A DNA stretch of 38,465 bases, from the NCBI GenBank assembly GCA_002454975.1, contig DKJZ01000053.1, positions 1 to 38,465 on the forward strand, written 5' to 3'. A program made the position numbers and the translations under genes. The notes under the pieces were generated by a model that saw only the letters and a program-made list of their open reading frames with translations, did no database searches and was not told the DNA's origin. How positions within the stretch are numbered: the stretch's first letter is position 1; the number at the start of each line of letters is the position of its first letter. Of the stretch, positions 23,418 to 30,579 are shown piece after piece. The stretch is from Hylemonella sp. UBA6679 (GTDB lineage: Bacteria; Pseudomonadota; Gammaproteobacteria; Burkholderiales; Burkholderiaceae_C).

Positions 23418-23458
23418 CGGCTGAGGGATCAGCCGATCTCCCGGCCGCAGCCGGGAGA
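23418..23458 (-). other. Two tandem hairpins between receptor and LivF-like genes
   Basis: CGGCTGA-GGGA-TCAGCCG (23418-23435) and TCTCCCGGC-CGCA-GCCGGGAGA (23437-23458) are perfect 7- and 9-bp stems with four-base loops. No T-tract follows on the minus strand, so they are more likely RNA-stabilising or attenuating structures that favour the receptor transcript than a full terminator. Confidence 0.6.
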
Positions 23459-23465
23459 CATGTCA

Positions 23466-24788
23466 TCACGACTGGCAATCAGCCGGTGTGCGACGGGTCA
23501 TCTTTTTGTCGGCCAGGTACTTCTCAGAGCCAGCCTTGACCATGGGCTTGATGATCTGCTCATCGGCCTGCATGAACTCAGAGCTGAAGCCCCACTTCTT
23601 GCCGTCCCAGGTTTGCACGCGCGCCCAGCTCGAACCCATGTGGTCAGCACATGAGGTGCTCAGCGGGCGCATGATGCCGGCAAAGCCCATCGCGTCCAGA
23701 CGCTTCTGGTCCAGGCTCAGGTTTTCCAGGCCCCAGCGCACTTGCTCACCGGTCATGACCTTGCCTTTGCCAAAACGCTCTTGTGCGCGGCGCACAGCTT
23801 CCACGGTGAGCATGGAGATGATCAAGCCGCGGGTGTAGAGCACCGAGCCCACTTCGTCTTTAGGACCGGTGCCCTGGCCTTTGCCGTGCACTTGCTTCAA
23901 GATGTCTTGGATGACCTTGGGCTCTTGACCCGAGGTGTTCAAAGCCAGCGCGTTGTAACCCTTGGCACCCTCGCCCACGTCTTTGACGTCAGGCTCGGCA
24001 CCGGCCCACCACACGCCATACATCTTGTCGCGGGGGTAGCCGGTAGCTTGGGCTTCTTTCAAGGCGGTGGAGTTCATCACACCCCAGCCCCACAGCAGCA
24101 CATAGTCAGGACGGCTCTGGCGCACTTGCAACCAGGTGGCTTTTTGCTCCACGCCAGGTGCAGTCACAGGCAACAGTTGCAGCTCAAAGCCGTGCATTTT
24201 CTGGCGCTCTTGCAGCACAGGAATCGGCTCTTTGCCAAACGGGCTGTCGTGGTAAACCAAGGCCACTTTCTTGCCCTTGAGTTTGTCCAGGCCGCCTTCT
24301 TTGTTGCCCAGGTGCTGGATCAAAATATCAGCAGCGGTCCAGTAGTGGCCCATCAGCGGGAAGTTCCACTTGAAGGCCATGCCGTCTTGCGCCACCGACA
24401 GACCATAGCCCAAGGTGACCAAAGGAATCTTGTCGTTGGGGGCTTTTTCAGTCAAAGCGAAGGTAATACCTGTGGACTGCGGGTCAAACGCGGTCACACC
24501 GGGGCGGCTCTTGAGGCGCTCGTAGCACTCCACGCCGCGGTCGGTGGCGTAACCGGTTTCGCACTCTTCAAAGGTGATCTTCACACCGTTGATACCGCCG
24601 TCACGCGCGTTGATCAGCTTGAGGTAATCCTGCTTGCCGTTGGCCCATGGCACGCCGTTAGGTGCGTAGGGGCCTGTGCGGTAAGACAAGAGCGGAAAGA
24701 ACTGCTCTTTGGCTTGGGCGAAGGCGCCCGAAGTGGCCACGCCAGCGGCAGCTACCGCAAGTGTGAGGGCCAGTTTTGCAAGCTTCAT
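23466..24788 (-). CDS. Branched-chain-type ABC transporter substrate-binding protein
   Basis: The 440-residue periplasmic receptor of the type I (LivK/AmiC-like) fold has a Sec signal peptide (about 1-25, ending SGAFAQA). The mature part starts KEQFFPLLSYRTGPYAPNG and has the GINGVKITFEECETGY segment, in which the ligand-site loop is preserved. It is longer than LivK for amino acids, a size common in receptors of aromatic and other carboxylates. An AAGGAG site precedes the ATG at 24788. It lies between LivM- and LivF-like genes, 73 bases after livM. Confidence 0.88.
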   Translation of the reverse strand: MKLAKLALTLAVAAAGVATSGAFAQAKEQFFPLLSYRTGPYAPNGVPWANGKQDYLKLINARDGGINGVKITFEECETGYATDRGVECYERLKSRPGVTAFDPQSTGITFALTEKAPNDKIPLVTLGYGLSVAQDGMAFKWNFPLMGHYWTAADILIQHLGNKEGGLDKLKGKKVALVYHDSPFGKEPIPVLQERQKMHGFELQLLPVTAPGVEQKATWLQVRQSRPDYVLLWGWGVMNSTALKEAQATGYPRDKMYGVWWAGAEPDVKDVGEGAKGYNALALNTSGQEPKVIQDILKQVHGKGQGTGPKDEVGSVLYTRGLIISMLTVEAVRRAQERFGKGKVMTGEQVRWGLENLSLDQKRLDAMGFAGIMRPLSTSCADHMGSSWARVQTWDGKKWGFSSEFMQADEQIIKPMVKAGSEKYLADKKMTRRTPADCQS

Positions 24789-24861
24789 GAAGATCTCCTT
24801 TGAGTAAGTGTGTTGAAGCAACGGAAAAAGCAATATGAGATTAATGCGCGAGCCCAGCGTG

Positions 24862-25938
24862 TCAATGCGGGAAAGGCCACAAACGCATTTTTTGTTTACC
24901 AATCGACCACAGTTTGGCCAGGCCATGGGGCTCCACAATCAAGAACCACACGATCAAAGCACCAAAGATCATCAGCTCGGCATGCGACACGCCCGCTGTG
25001 GAAATGTTCACGCCAAACATCGCAAACAAAGCTGGCAGGAACTGGTTCAAAAAGATGGGCAAAACCACAATGAACGCAGCACCGAAAAACCCACCCATGA
25101 TCGAGCCCAAGCCGCCAATGATCACCATGAACAGCAAGCGAAACGACACATCCACCGAGAAGGCGGCTGGCTCCCAAGCGCCCAGGTAAATGAAGGCCCA
25201 TAAGCCACCGGCCACGCCCACGATGAAAGAGCTCACAGCAAAGGCGCTGAGCTTGGCGTACATGGGGCGAATACCAATCACAGCGGCTGCCACGTCCATG
25301 TCTCGAATGGCCATCCACTCACGGCCAATGGCACCACGCACCAAGTTTTTAGCCAGCAAGGCAATGACCACCAGCATGCCCAAGCAAAACCAGTATTTGC
25401 CTATGGCGCTGTCGATGGACAACCCGAACACTTGCAAATCGTTGACCGAGATCGAGCCCGAAGGCGAGTCGTTGGTGAACCACTTGATGCGCAGAAACAT
25501 CCAGTCGCTGAAGAACTGCGCAGCCAGTGTGGCCACCGCCAGGTACAAACCTTTCACGCGCAAGCTTGGCAGGCCAAACAAGATGCCAAACACCGTGGCA
25601 CACAAGCCCCCCAAAATCAAAGCGGGAATCAAAGGCATGCCGGGAATCCGCACAAAAAAGTTGTACGCACCGTAGGCGCCCACCGCCATGAAGGCGCCCG
25701 AACCCAAAGAGATCTGACCGCAATAGCCCACCAGAATGTTCACCCCCAGGGCTGCCAGGGCCATGATGAGGAAGGGAATCAAAATGGCGCGAAACACATA
25801 GTCACTTGCCAAAAAAGGCACCACCAAAAACGCTGCTGCAATCAGCAGGCCGATGGCCACGCGGTCTTGCAGAATCGGGAAGATCTGCTGGTCAGCGCGG
25901 TAGCTGGTTTTGAATTGACCGTTTTCTCTGTAAAACAT
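24862..25938 (-). CDS. Branched-chain-type ABC transporter permease (LivM-like)
   Basis: This 358-residue inner-membrane permease has about ten hydrophobic segments. The LivM signature ALGVNILVGYCGQISLGSGAF is near residue 80, and the cytoplasmic EAA-like loop for the ATPases contains REWMAIRDMDVAAAVIGI. The N-terminal about 30 residues are hydrophilic and the C-terminal tail is basic. It starts 12 bases after the LivH-like gene. Confidence 0.9.
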   Translation of the reverse strand: MFYRENGQFKTSYRADQQIFPILQDRVAIGLLIAAAFLVVPFLASDYVFRAILIPFLIMALAALGVNILVGYCGQISLGSGAFMAVGAYGAYNFFVRIPGMPLIPALILGGLCATVFGILFGLPSLRVKGLYLAVATLAAQFFSDWMFLRIKWFTNDSPSGSISVNDLQVFGLSIDSAIGKYWFCLGMLVVIALLAKNLVRGAIGREWMAIRDMDVAAAVIGIRPMYAKLSAFAVSSFIVGVAGGLWAFIYLGAWEPAAFSVDVSFRLLFMVIIGGLGSIMGGFFGAAFIVVLPIFLNQFLPALFAMFGVNISTAGVSHAELMIFGALIVWFLIVEPHGLAKLWSIGKQKMRLWPFPH

Positions 25939-25950
25939 CTTGCTACTTCC

Positions 25951-26880
25951 TCAAACGCGGTCAATGATTTTTTCGCCAAACAAGCCTTGCGGACGGAACA
26001 GCAAGAAGACCAGGGCCAACACATAGGCAAACCAAATCTCAATACCACCGCCCACATAAGGCCCCAAAAACACTTCTGAGAGCTTCTCGCCCACACCGAT
26101 GATCAGGCCGCCAATGATGGCGCCAGGCACCGAGGTCAAGCCGCCCAAAATCACCACAGGCAAGGCGCGCAATGCCACCGTCGCAAGCGAAAACTGCACG
26201 CCAAGTTTGGAGCCCCAGATCATGCCGGCCACCAAAGCCACCACGCCAGCCACGCACCACACAATCACCCAAATGCGGTTGAGCGGGATGCCAATCGACT
26301 GCGCGGCTTGGTGGTCATCGGCCACCGCGCGCAAGGCGCGACCGGTGGTGGTTTTTTGAAAGAACACACTGAGCAAAGCCACCAGCACAGCAGCAATCAA
26401 GGCGGCAATCAGGTCTTCTTTGTTGATGAGCACGCCACCAGGGAAGATGGTGTCAAACGCGAAGATCGGCTCTTTGGGCATGCCGATGTCAATCTTGTAG
26501 ATGTCGCTGCCAAAAATAGTTTGGCCCAAACCTTCCAAGAAATATGTGATGCCCAGCGTAGCCATGAGCAGCGTGGCGCCCTCTTGGTTCACCAGGTGAC
26601 GCAAGACCAATTTTTCCACCGCCCAAGCCACCACAAACATCACACCGCCAGCCAGCACAAAAGCCAGCAAGGTGCTCAGCACAAAGTTATCGATGCCCAG
26701 GTAGGCCGGGATCCACTCGGCAAAACGCGCCATGGCCAAAGCCGCAAACAGCACCATCGCACCTTGCGCAAAATTGAACACGCCCGAGGCCTTGAAGATC
26801 AACACAAAGCCCAGGGCCACCAGCGAATACAGCATGCCGGCCATGAGGCCACCAAGCAAAGTTTCTAGAAAAAATCCCAT
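25951..26880 (-). CDS. Branched-chain-type ABC transporter permease (LivH-like)
   Basis: This 309-residue permease begins MGFFLETLLGGLMAGMLYSLVALGF, the typical LivH start, and has the FNFAQGAMVLFAA signature (about 34-46) and the RALRAVADDHQAAQSIGI coupling loop that contacts the ATPases. It forms the membrane channel with the LivM-like protein. It sits 12 bases after livG and 12 before livM, a tight operon. Confidence 0.9.
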   Translation of the reverse strand: MGFFLETLLGGLMAGMLYSLVALGFVLIFKASGVFNFAQGAMVLFAALAMARFAEWIPAYLGIDNFVLSTLLAFVLAGGVMFVVAWAVEKLVLRHLVNQEGATLLMATLGITYFLEGLGQTIFGSDIYKIDIGMPKEPIFAFDTIFPGGVLINKEDLIAALIAAVLVALLSVFFQKTTTGRALRAVADDHQAAQSIGIPLNRIWVIVWCVAGVVALVAGMIWGSKLGVQFSLATVALRALPVVILGGLTSVPGAIIGGLIIGVGEKLSEVFLGPYVGGGIEIWFAYVLALVFLLFRPQGLFGEKIIDRV

Positions 26881-26892
26881 GACGCTGTTCCT

Positions 26893-27708
26893 TTAGTGGC
26901 TGGTACCGAGGTAGGCGCTGATCACCTCGGGGTTGTTGCGCACCTCGTCGGGGGTGCCATCGCCAATTTTTTTGCCGTAGTCCAGCACCACCACGCGGTC
27001 GGAGATGTCCATCACCACGCCCATGTCGTGCTCGATCAACACCACCGTGGTGCCGAACTCGTCGTTGATGTCCAGCACAAAGCGGCACATGTCCTGTTTT
27101 TCTTCCAGGTTCATGCCAGCCATGGGCTCGTCGAGCAACAGCACTTGGGGCTCCATCGCCAAAGCGCGACCCAAGTCCACACGCTTTTGCAAGCCATAGG
27201 GCAACTGGCCCACCGGGGTTTTACGGAAGGCTTGGATCTCAAGAAAGTCGATGATGTGCTCAACAAACTCGCGGTGGCGAATTTCTTCTTGCTCGGCTGG
27301 ACCTATGCGCAAGGCTTGCAGCAAGATGTTGCTCTTCATGCGCAGGTTGCGACCGGTCATGATGTTGTCAATCACGCTCATGCCCTTGAACAGCGCCAAG
27401 TTTTGGAAGGTGCGGGCAATGCCCATTTCAGCCACCTGCCGGCTGTTCATGTGGTCAAAGGTTTGGCCTTTGAAGCTGATGGTGCCTTCCTGCGGCGTGT
27501 ACACGCCGTTGATGCAGTTGAGCATGGAGCTTTTACCCGCACCATTGGGGCCGATGATGGCCCGAATCTCGTGCTCACGCACATTGAAAGAGATGTCTGT
27601 GAGGGCCTTCACACCACCGAAACGCAGGCTGATGTTTTTGACATCGAGGATGACGTCCCCGATTTTTTTGGATGACTCCACGCTTTGTGCTCCGAGTAAT
27701 TCGCTCAT
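26893..27708 (-). CDS. Branched-chain-type ABC transporter ATPase (LivG-like)
   Basis: The 271-residue ATPase has Walker A GPNGAGKSS (53-61), the LivG-type signature LPYGLQKRV (169-177), Walker B VLLLDEP (189-195) and the C-terminal VISAYLG sequence typical of LivG. It starts inside the stop codon of the upstream CoA ligase gene (4-base overlap), showing that ligase and importer are one operon. Confidence 0.92.
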   Translation of the reverse strand: MSELLGAQSVESSKKIGDVILDVKNISLRFGGVKALTDISFNVREHEIRAIIGPNGAGKSSMLNCINGVYTPQEGTISFKGQTFDHMNSRQVAEMGIARTFQNLALFKGMSVIDNIMTGRNLRMKSNILLQALRIGPAEQEEIRHREFVEHIIDFLEIQAFRKTPVGQLPYGLQKRVDLGRALAMEPQVLLLDEPMAGMNLEEKQDMCRFVLDINDEFGTTVVLIEHDMGVVMDISDRVVVLDYGKKIGDGTPDEVRNNPEVISAYLGTSH

Positions 27709-29651
27709 GCGGCCGCCTTGACCGGCTCAAACGTCCGGGTGTCCATGATCTTGAGGGTGGCGCTGACACTGCCGGTGCGTCCGTCTTCAAACTTCACTTG
27801 GGTTTCGATGAACTGCTCTGTGGCGCCGCCATACAAACCTTGAACCAGCGGGCCGTATTTGTCGCCAATGAAACCGCGGCGCACCTTGTTGGTCCGCGTG
27901 AGTTCGCCGTCGTCGGCATCCAGCTCTTTGTGCAGAATCAAGAAGCGGCTCACTTGGCTACCGGCCAAAAGCGCGTCTGCAGCCAGGTCCGCGTTGACCT
28001 TTTCCACGCACTCTTGGATGAGTGAATACACCTCAGGCTTTTGGGCCAGGTCGGTGTAGCCGGCATAGGGCAAGTTGCGTCGCTCGGCCCAGTTGCCCAC
28101 CGCATCAAAGTCGATGTTGATCATCACGCAGACCTTCTCGCGCTTGTCGCCAAAGGCCACCACCTCTTTGATGTAGGGGAAGAACTTGAGTTTGTTCTCC
28201 ACGTACTTGGGGGCAAACATGGCGCCGTCGTTGGGGCCACCCATGATGCGGCCCACGTCTTTGACGCGGTCAATGATCTTGAGGTGGCCGTGGCTGTCAA
28301 TGAAGCCCGCGTCGCTGGTGTGGTACCAACCATCGGGTGTGAGCACTTCGGCCGTGGCCTGCGGATTTTTGAAATACTCTTTGAGCAAGCCGGGGGACTT
28401 GACCAAAATTTCGCCGTTGTCAGCCACCTTGATTTCAACCCCCTCGCAGGGCACACCCACCGTGTCTGCACGGGCTTCGTGGTCGGGCTGGAGGCACACA
28501 AACACTGCGGTCTCGGTGGAGCCGTACAGCTGCTTGAGGTTCACGCCAATCGAGCGGTAAAACTTGAACAAGTCCGGGCCAATGGCTTCACCAGCGGTGT
28601 AGGCCACACGCACTCGGCTAAAGCCCAAGTTGTTGCGCAAGGGGCCATACACCACCAAGTCGCCCAGGGCGTAGCTGAGGCGATCCAACAGGCCCACGCT
28701 GCTGCCATCCATCAGGGCAGGGCCAACGCGCTCGGCCACGTTCATGAAGTGCTGGAACACACGCCGCTTCAAAGACGAGGCATCTTCCATGCGAATCATC
28801 ACGCTGGTGAGCAGGCCCTCAAACACACGTGGCGGCGCAAAGTAATACGTGGGGCCAACCTCTTTGAGGTCGATGGTCACGGTGGCCGTGGACTCGGGGC
28901 AATTCACCACGTAACCGCAGGCCAGCCACTGCGCGTAGCTGAAAATATTCTGACCAATCCAGGCCGGCGGCATGTAAGCCAACACCTCTTCGCTGGCGGT
29001 GAGTTTGTCAAACGTGGCACCCGCCTGCGCGCGGTCAAGCAAGCTGCGGTGCGTGTGCACCACACCCTTGGGGTTGCCTGTGGTGCCCGAGGTGAAGAAC
29101 ATGGCTGCCACATCGTCAGGCTGGGCCTTGGCGATCTCATCCGCAATCAATTGCGGCTGCTTGGCCAGCACGTCTTGACCGACACTGAGCAAGGCATCGA
29201 GGCTTTGCAAACCAGTCTCGCTGTAGTGCCGCAAGCCGCGAGGATCGTCAAAGTACATGTGCGCGAGCTGCGGGCATTGCTCGCGGATCTCAAGCAGCTT
29301 GTCGACCTGCTCTTGGTCCTCTGCAAACGCAAAGCGCACATCGGCATTGTTGATGGGAAACACGCACTCTGGCGCTGCTGCGTCTTGGTACAGAGGAATG
29401 GGCACCCCACCCAGCGACTGCGCGGCCAGCATGGTGGCGTACAAACGTGGTCGGTTGGCGCCCAGCACCACCATGTGGTCGCCACGCTGCATGCCTGCAG
29501 CTTGCAAACCCGCCGCAAGTTGCGTGACCATGGTCAGCAGGTCGCCCCAGCTCAGGGCTTGCCAGATTCCGTATTCTTTCTCACGCATGGCCGGCGCTTG
29601 TGGGCGCGCTTGGGCATGCTTGAGCAGCAGTTGGGGAAAGGTGATTTGCAT
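27705..29651 (-). CDS. AMP-dependent acyl-CoA synthetase (long-chain acyl-CoA ligase-like)
   Basis: The 648-residue adenylate-forming enzyme has the ATP loop TSGTTGNPKG at 187-196, the YGSTETAVF adenylate motif and the GWYHTSDAGF...IDRVKDVGR hinge region, in the order of long-chain acyl-CoA ligases of the FadD15/ACSL kind. It activates a carboxylic acid as CoA thioester. The ATG at 29651 has a GAGGA site 6 bases upstream. It is the first gene of the importer operon and is translationally coupled to livG. The operon context suggests that it activates the imported acid. Substrate size cannot be deduced; operons of this layout occur with aromatic and other ring acids as well as fatty acids. Confidence 0.85.
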   Translation of the reverse strand: MQITFPQLLLKHAQARPQAPAMREKEYGIWQALSWGDLLTMVTQLAAGLQAAGMQRGDHMVVLGANRPRLYATMLAAQSLGGVPIPLYQDAAAPECVFPINNADVRFAFAEDQEQVDKLLEIREQCPQLAHMYFDDPRGLRHYSETGLQSLDALLSVGQDVLAKQPQLIADEIAKAQPDDVAAMFFTSGTTGNPKGVVHTHRSLLDRAQAGATFDKLTASEEVLAYMPPAWIGQNIFSYAQWLACGYVVNCPESTATVTIDLKEVGPTYYFAPPRVFEGLLTSVMIRMEDASSLKRRVFQHFMNVAERVGPALMDGSSVGLLDRLSYALGDLVVYGPLRNNLGFSRVRVAYTAGEAIGPDLFKFYRSIGVNLKQLYGSTETAVFVCLQPDHEARADTVGVPCEGVEIKVADNGEILVKSPGLLKEYFKNPQATAEVLTPDGWYHTSDAGFIDSHGHLKIIDRVKDVGRIMGGPNDGAMFAPKYVENKLKFFPYIKEVVAFGDKREKVCVMINIDFDAVGNWAERRNLPYAGYTDLAQKPEVYSLIQECVEKVNADLAADALLAGSQVSRFLILHKELDADDGELTRTNKVRRGFIGDKYGPLVQGLYGGATEQFIETQVKFEDGRTGSVSATLKIMDTRTFEPVKAAA

Positions 29652-29734
29652 CCCGTGTCCTCGTCCAGATCGTGAGTTGTCCAGCACCATAGGCCCGACA
29701 TTGGGTGCATCTTAGGACTGAGTTTGACGCCAAC

Positions 29735-29752
29735 TTGTCATTACGACGACAA
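29735..29752. promoter_or_regulatory. Crp/Fnr-like inverted repeat (TTGTC-N8-GACAA)
   Basis: TTGTC (29735-29739) and GACAA (29748-29752) form a symmetrical site in the divergent region between the ligase operon and the Crp/Fnr gene, with the arm spacing of Crp/Fnr-family operators. It is a candidate site for the adjacent regulator. Confidence 0.45.
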
Positions 29753-29756
29753 TTTT

Positions 29757-29782
29757 GGGTAAACCCCTAGCAGTGTTTACCC
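29757..29782. promoter_or_regulatory. 8-bp inverted repeat just upstream of the Crp/Fnr gene
   Basis: GGGTAAAC (29757-29764), 10 bases, then GTTTACCC (29775-29782) form a perfect inverted repeat ending 5 bases before the ATG at 29788. It could be an autoregulatory operator or a leader hairpin that hides the ribosome site, which is not otherwise evident. Confidence 0.5.
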
Positions 29783-29787
29783 TGACC

Positions 29788-30579
29788 ATGAGCCAAGACA
29801 ACCCCATTTACCAAAGCCGCCGCCCACCCAGTCCCACCGAGCTGGCCGACATTCCTTGGCTCACGCGCCTCACTGGCGAGCACCATGCCTTGGCCTGTCG
29901 GCACGTGCTGGTGGGTGAGGCCTCACCGGGCGACCTGGTGTGCCGCATGGGCCGCCCTGTCACCTACTGGTTTGGGGTGGTGGATGGCTTGCTCAAAATG
30001 AGTGGCGAAAACGCTGAGGGCCAGGTGATGACCTTCACGGGCTTGCCCCCGGGCGGCTGGTTTGGGGAAGGTACGGTGATCAAGCGCGAGCCCTACCGCT
30101 ACAACGTGCAGGCCCTGCGCAAAAGCTTGGTGGCAGGGCTGCCTGTGGACATTTTTCACAAGCTGCTGGATGAGTCGCTGGACTTCAACCGCTTCATCAT
30201 GCACCAGCTCAACGAGCGGCTGGGGCAGTTCATCGCAGCGCGGCAAATCGACCGCATGAACAACCCCGAGCAACGCGTGGCGCGCAGCCTGGCTGCCCTG
30301 TTCAACCCCACACTTTTTCCTGGTGTGGGACAGGTGCTGAAAATCACCCAGCAAGAGCTGTCTTACCTGGTGGGCTTGTCGCGCCAAAGGGTCAACGAGG
30401 CCCTCAATGCCTTGGAGGCCGCTCAAATGATTCGGGTGGAATATGGCGGCCTGCGCATCCTCGATGCACAGGCCCTGACCAGCAACAAAATCGACGATCT
30501 GGCGGATTTCCTGACCGCGTCAAGACGCAGCCAGGGCAGACCTCAAAGCGGCACCATCAAACTCAAACCGACGGTGTAG
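29788..30579 (+). CDS. Crp/Fnr-family transcriptional regulator
   Basis: The 263-residue protein has a cyclic-nucleotide-binding-like beta-roll (about 35-150, with the GGWFGEGTVIKREPY stretch), a dimerisation helix and a winged helix-turn-helix (about 200-245; TQQELSYLVGLSRQRVNEALNALE). It has no N-terminal cysteine cluster, so it is not an oxygen-sensing Fnr; the effector is unknown. It is divergent from the ligase/ABC importer operon and two inverted repeats lie between them, so local control is likely. Its last about 12 codons overlap the 3' end of the convergent TonB receptor gene by 37 bases. Confidence 0.88.
   Translation: MSQDNPIYQSRRPPSPTELADIPWLTRLTGEHHALACRHVLVGEASPGDLVCRMGRPVTYWFGVVDGLLKMSGENAEGQVMTFTGLPPGGWFGEGTVIKREPYRYNVQALRKSLVAGLPVDIFHKLLDESLDFNRFIMHQLNERLGQFIAARQIDRMNNPEQRVARSLAALFNPTLFPGVGQVLKITQQELSYLVGLSRQRVNEALNALEAAQMIRVEYGGLRILDAQALTSNKIDDLADFLTASRRSQGRPQSGTIKLKPTV

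Noticed and set aside
28041..29675. 544-residue open frame opposite the acyl-CoA synthetase
   Set aside because: It is a long antisense frame caused by GC-rich codon bias; the opposite strand carries complete ligase motifs and this one has none.
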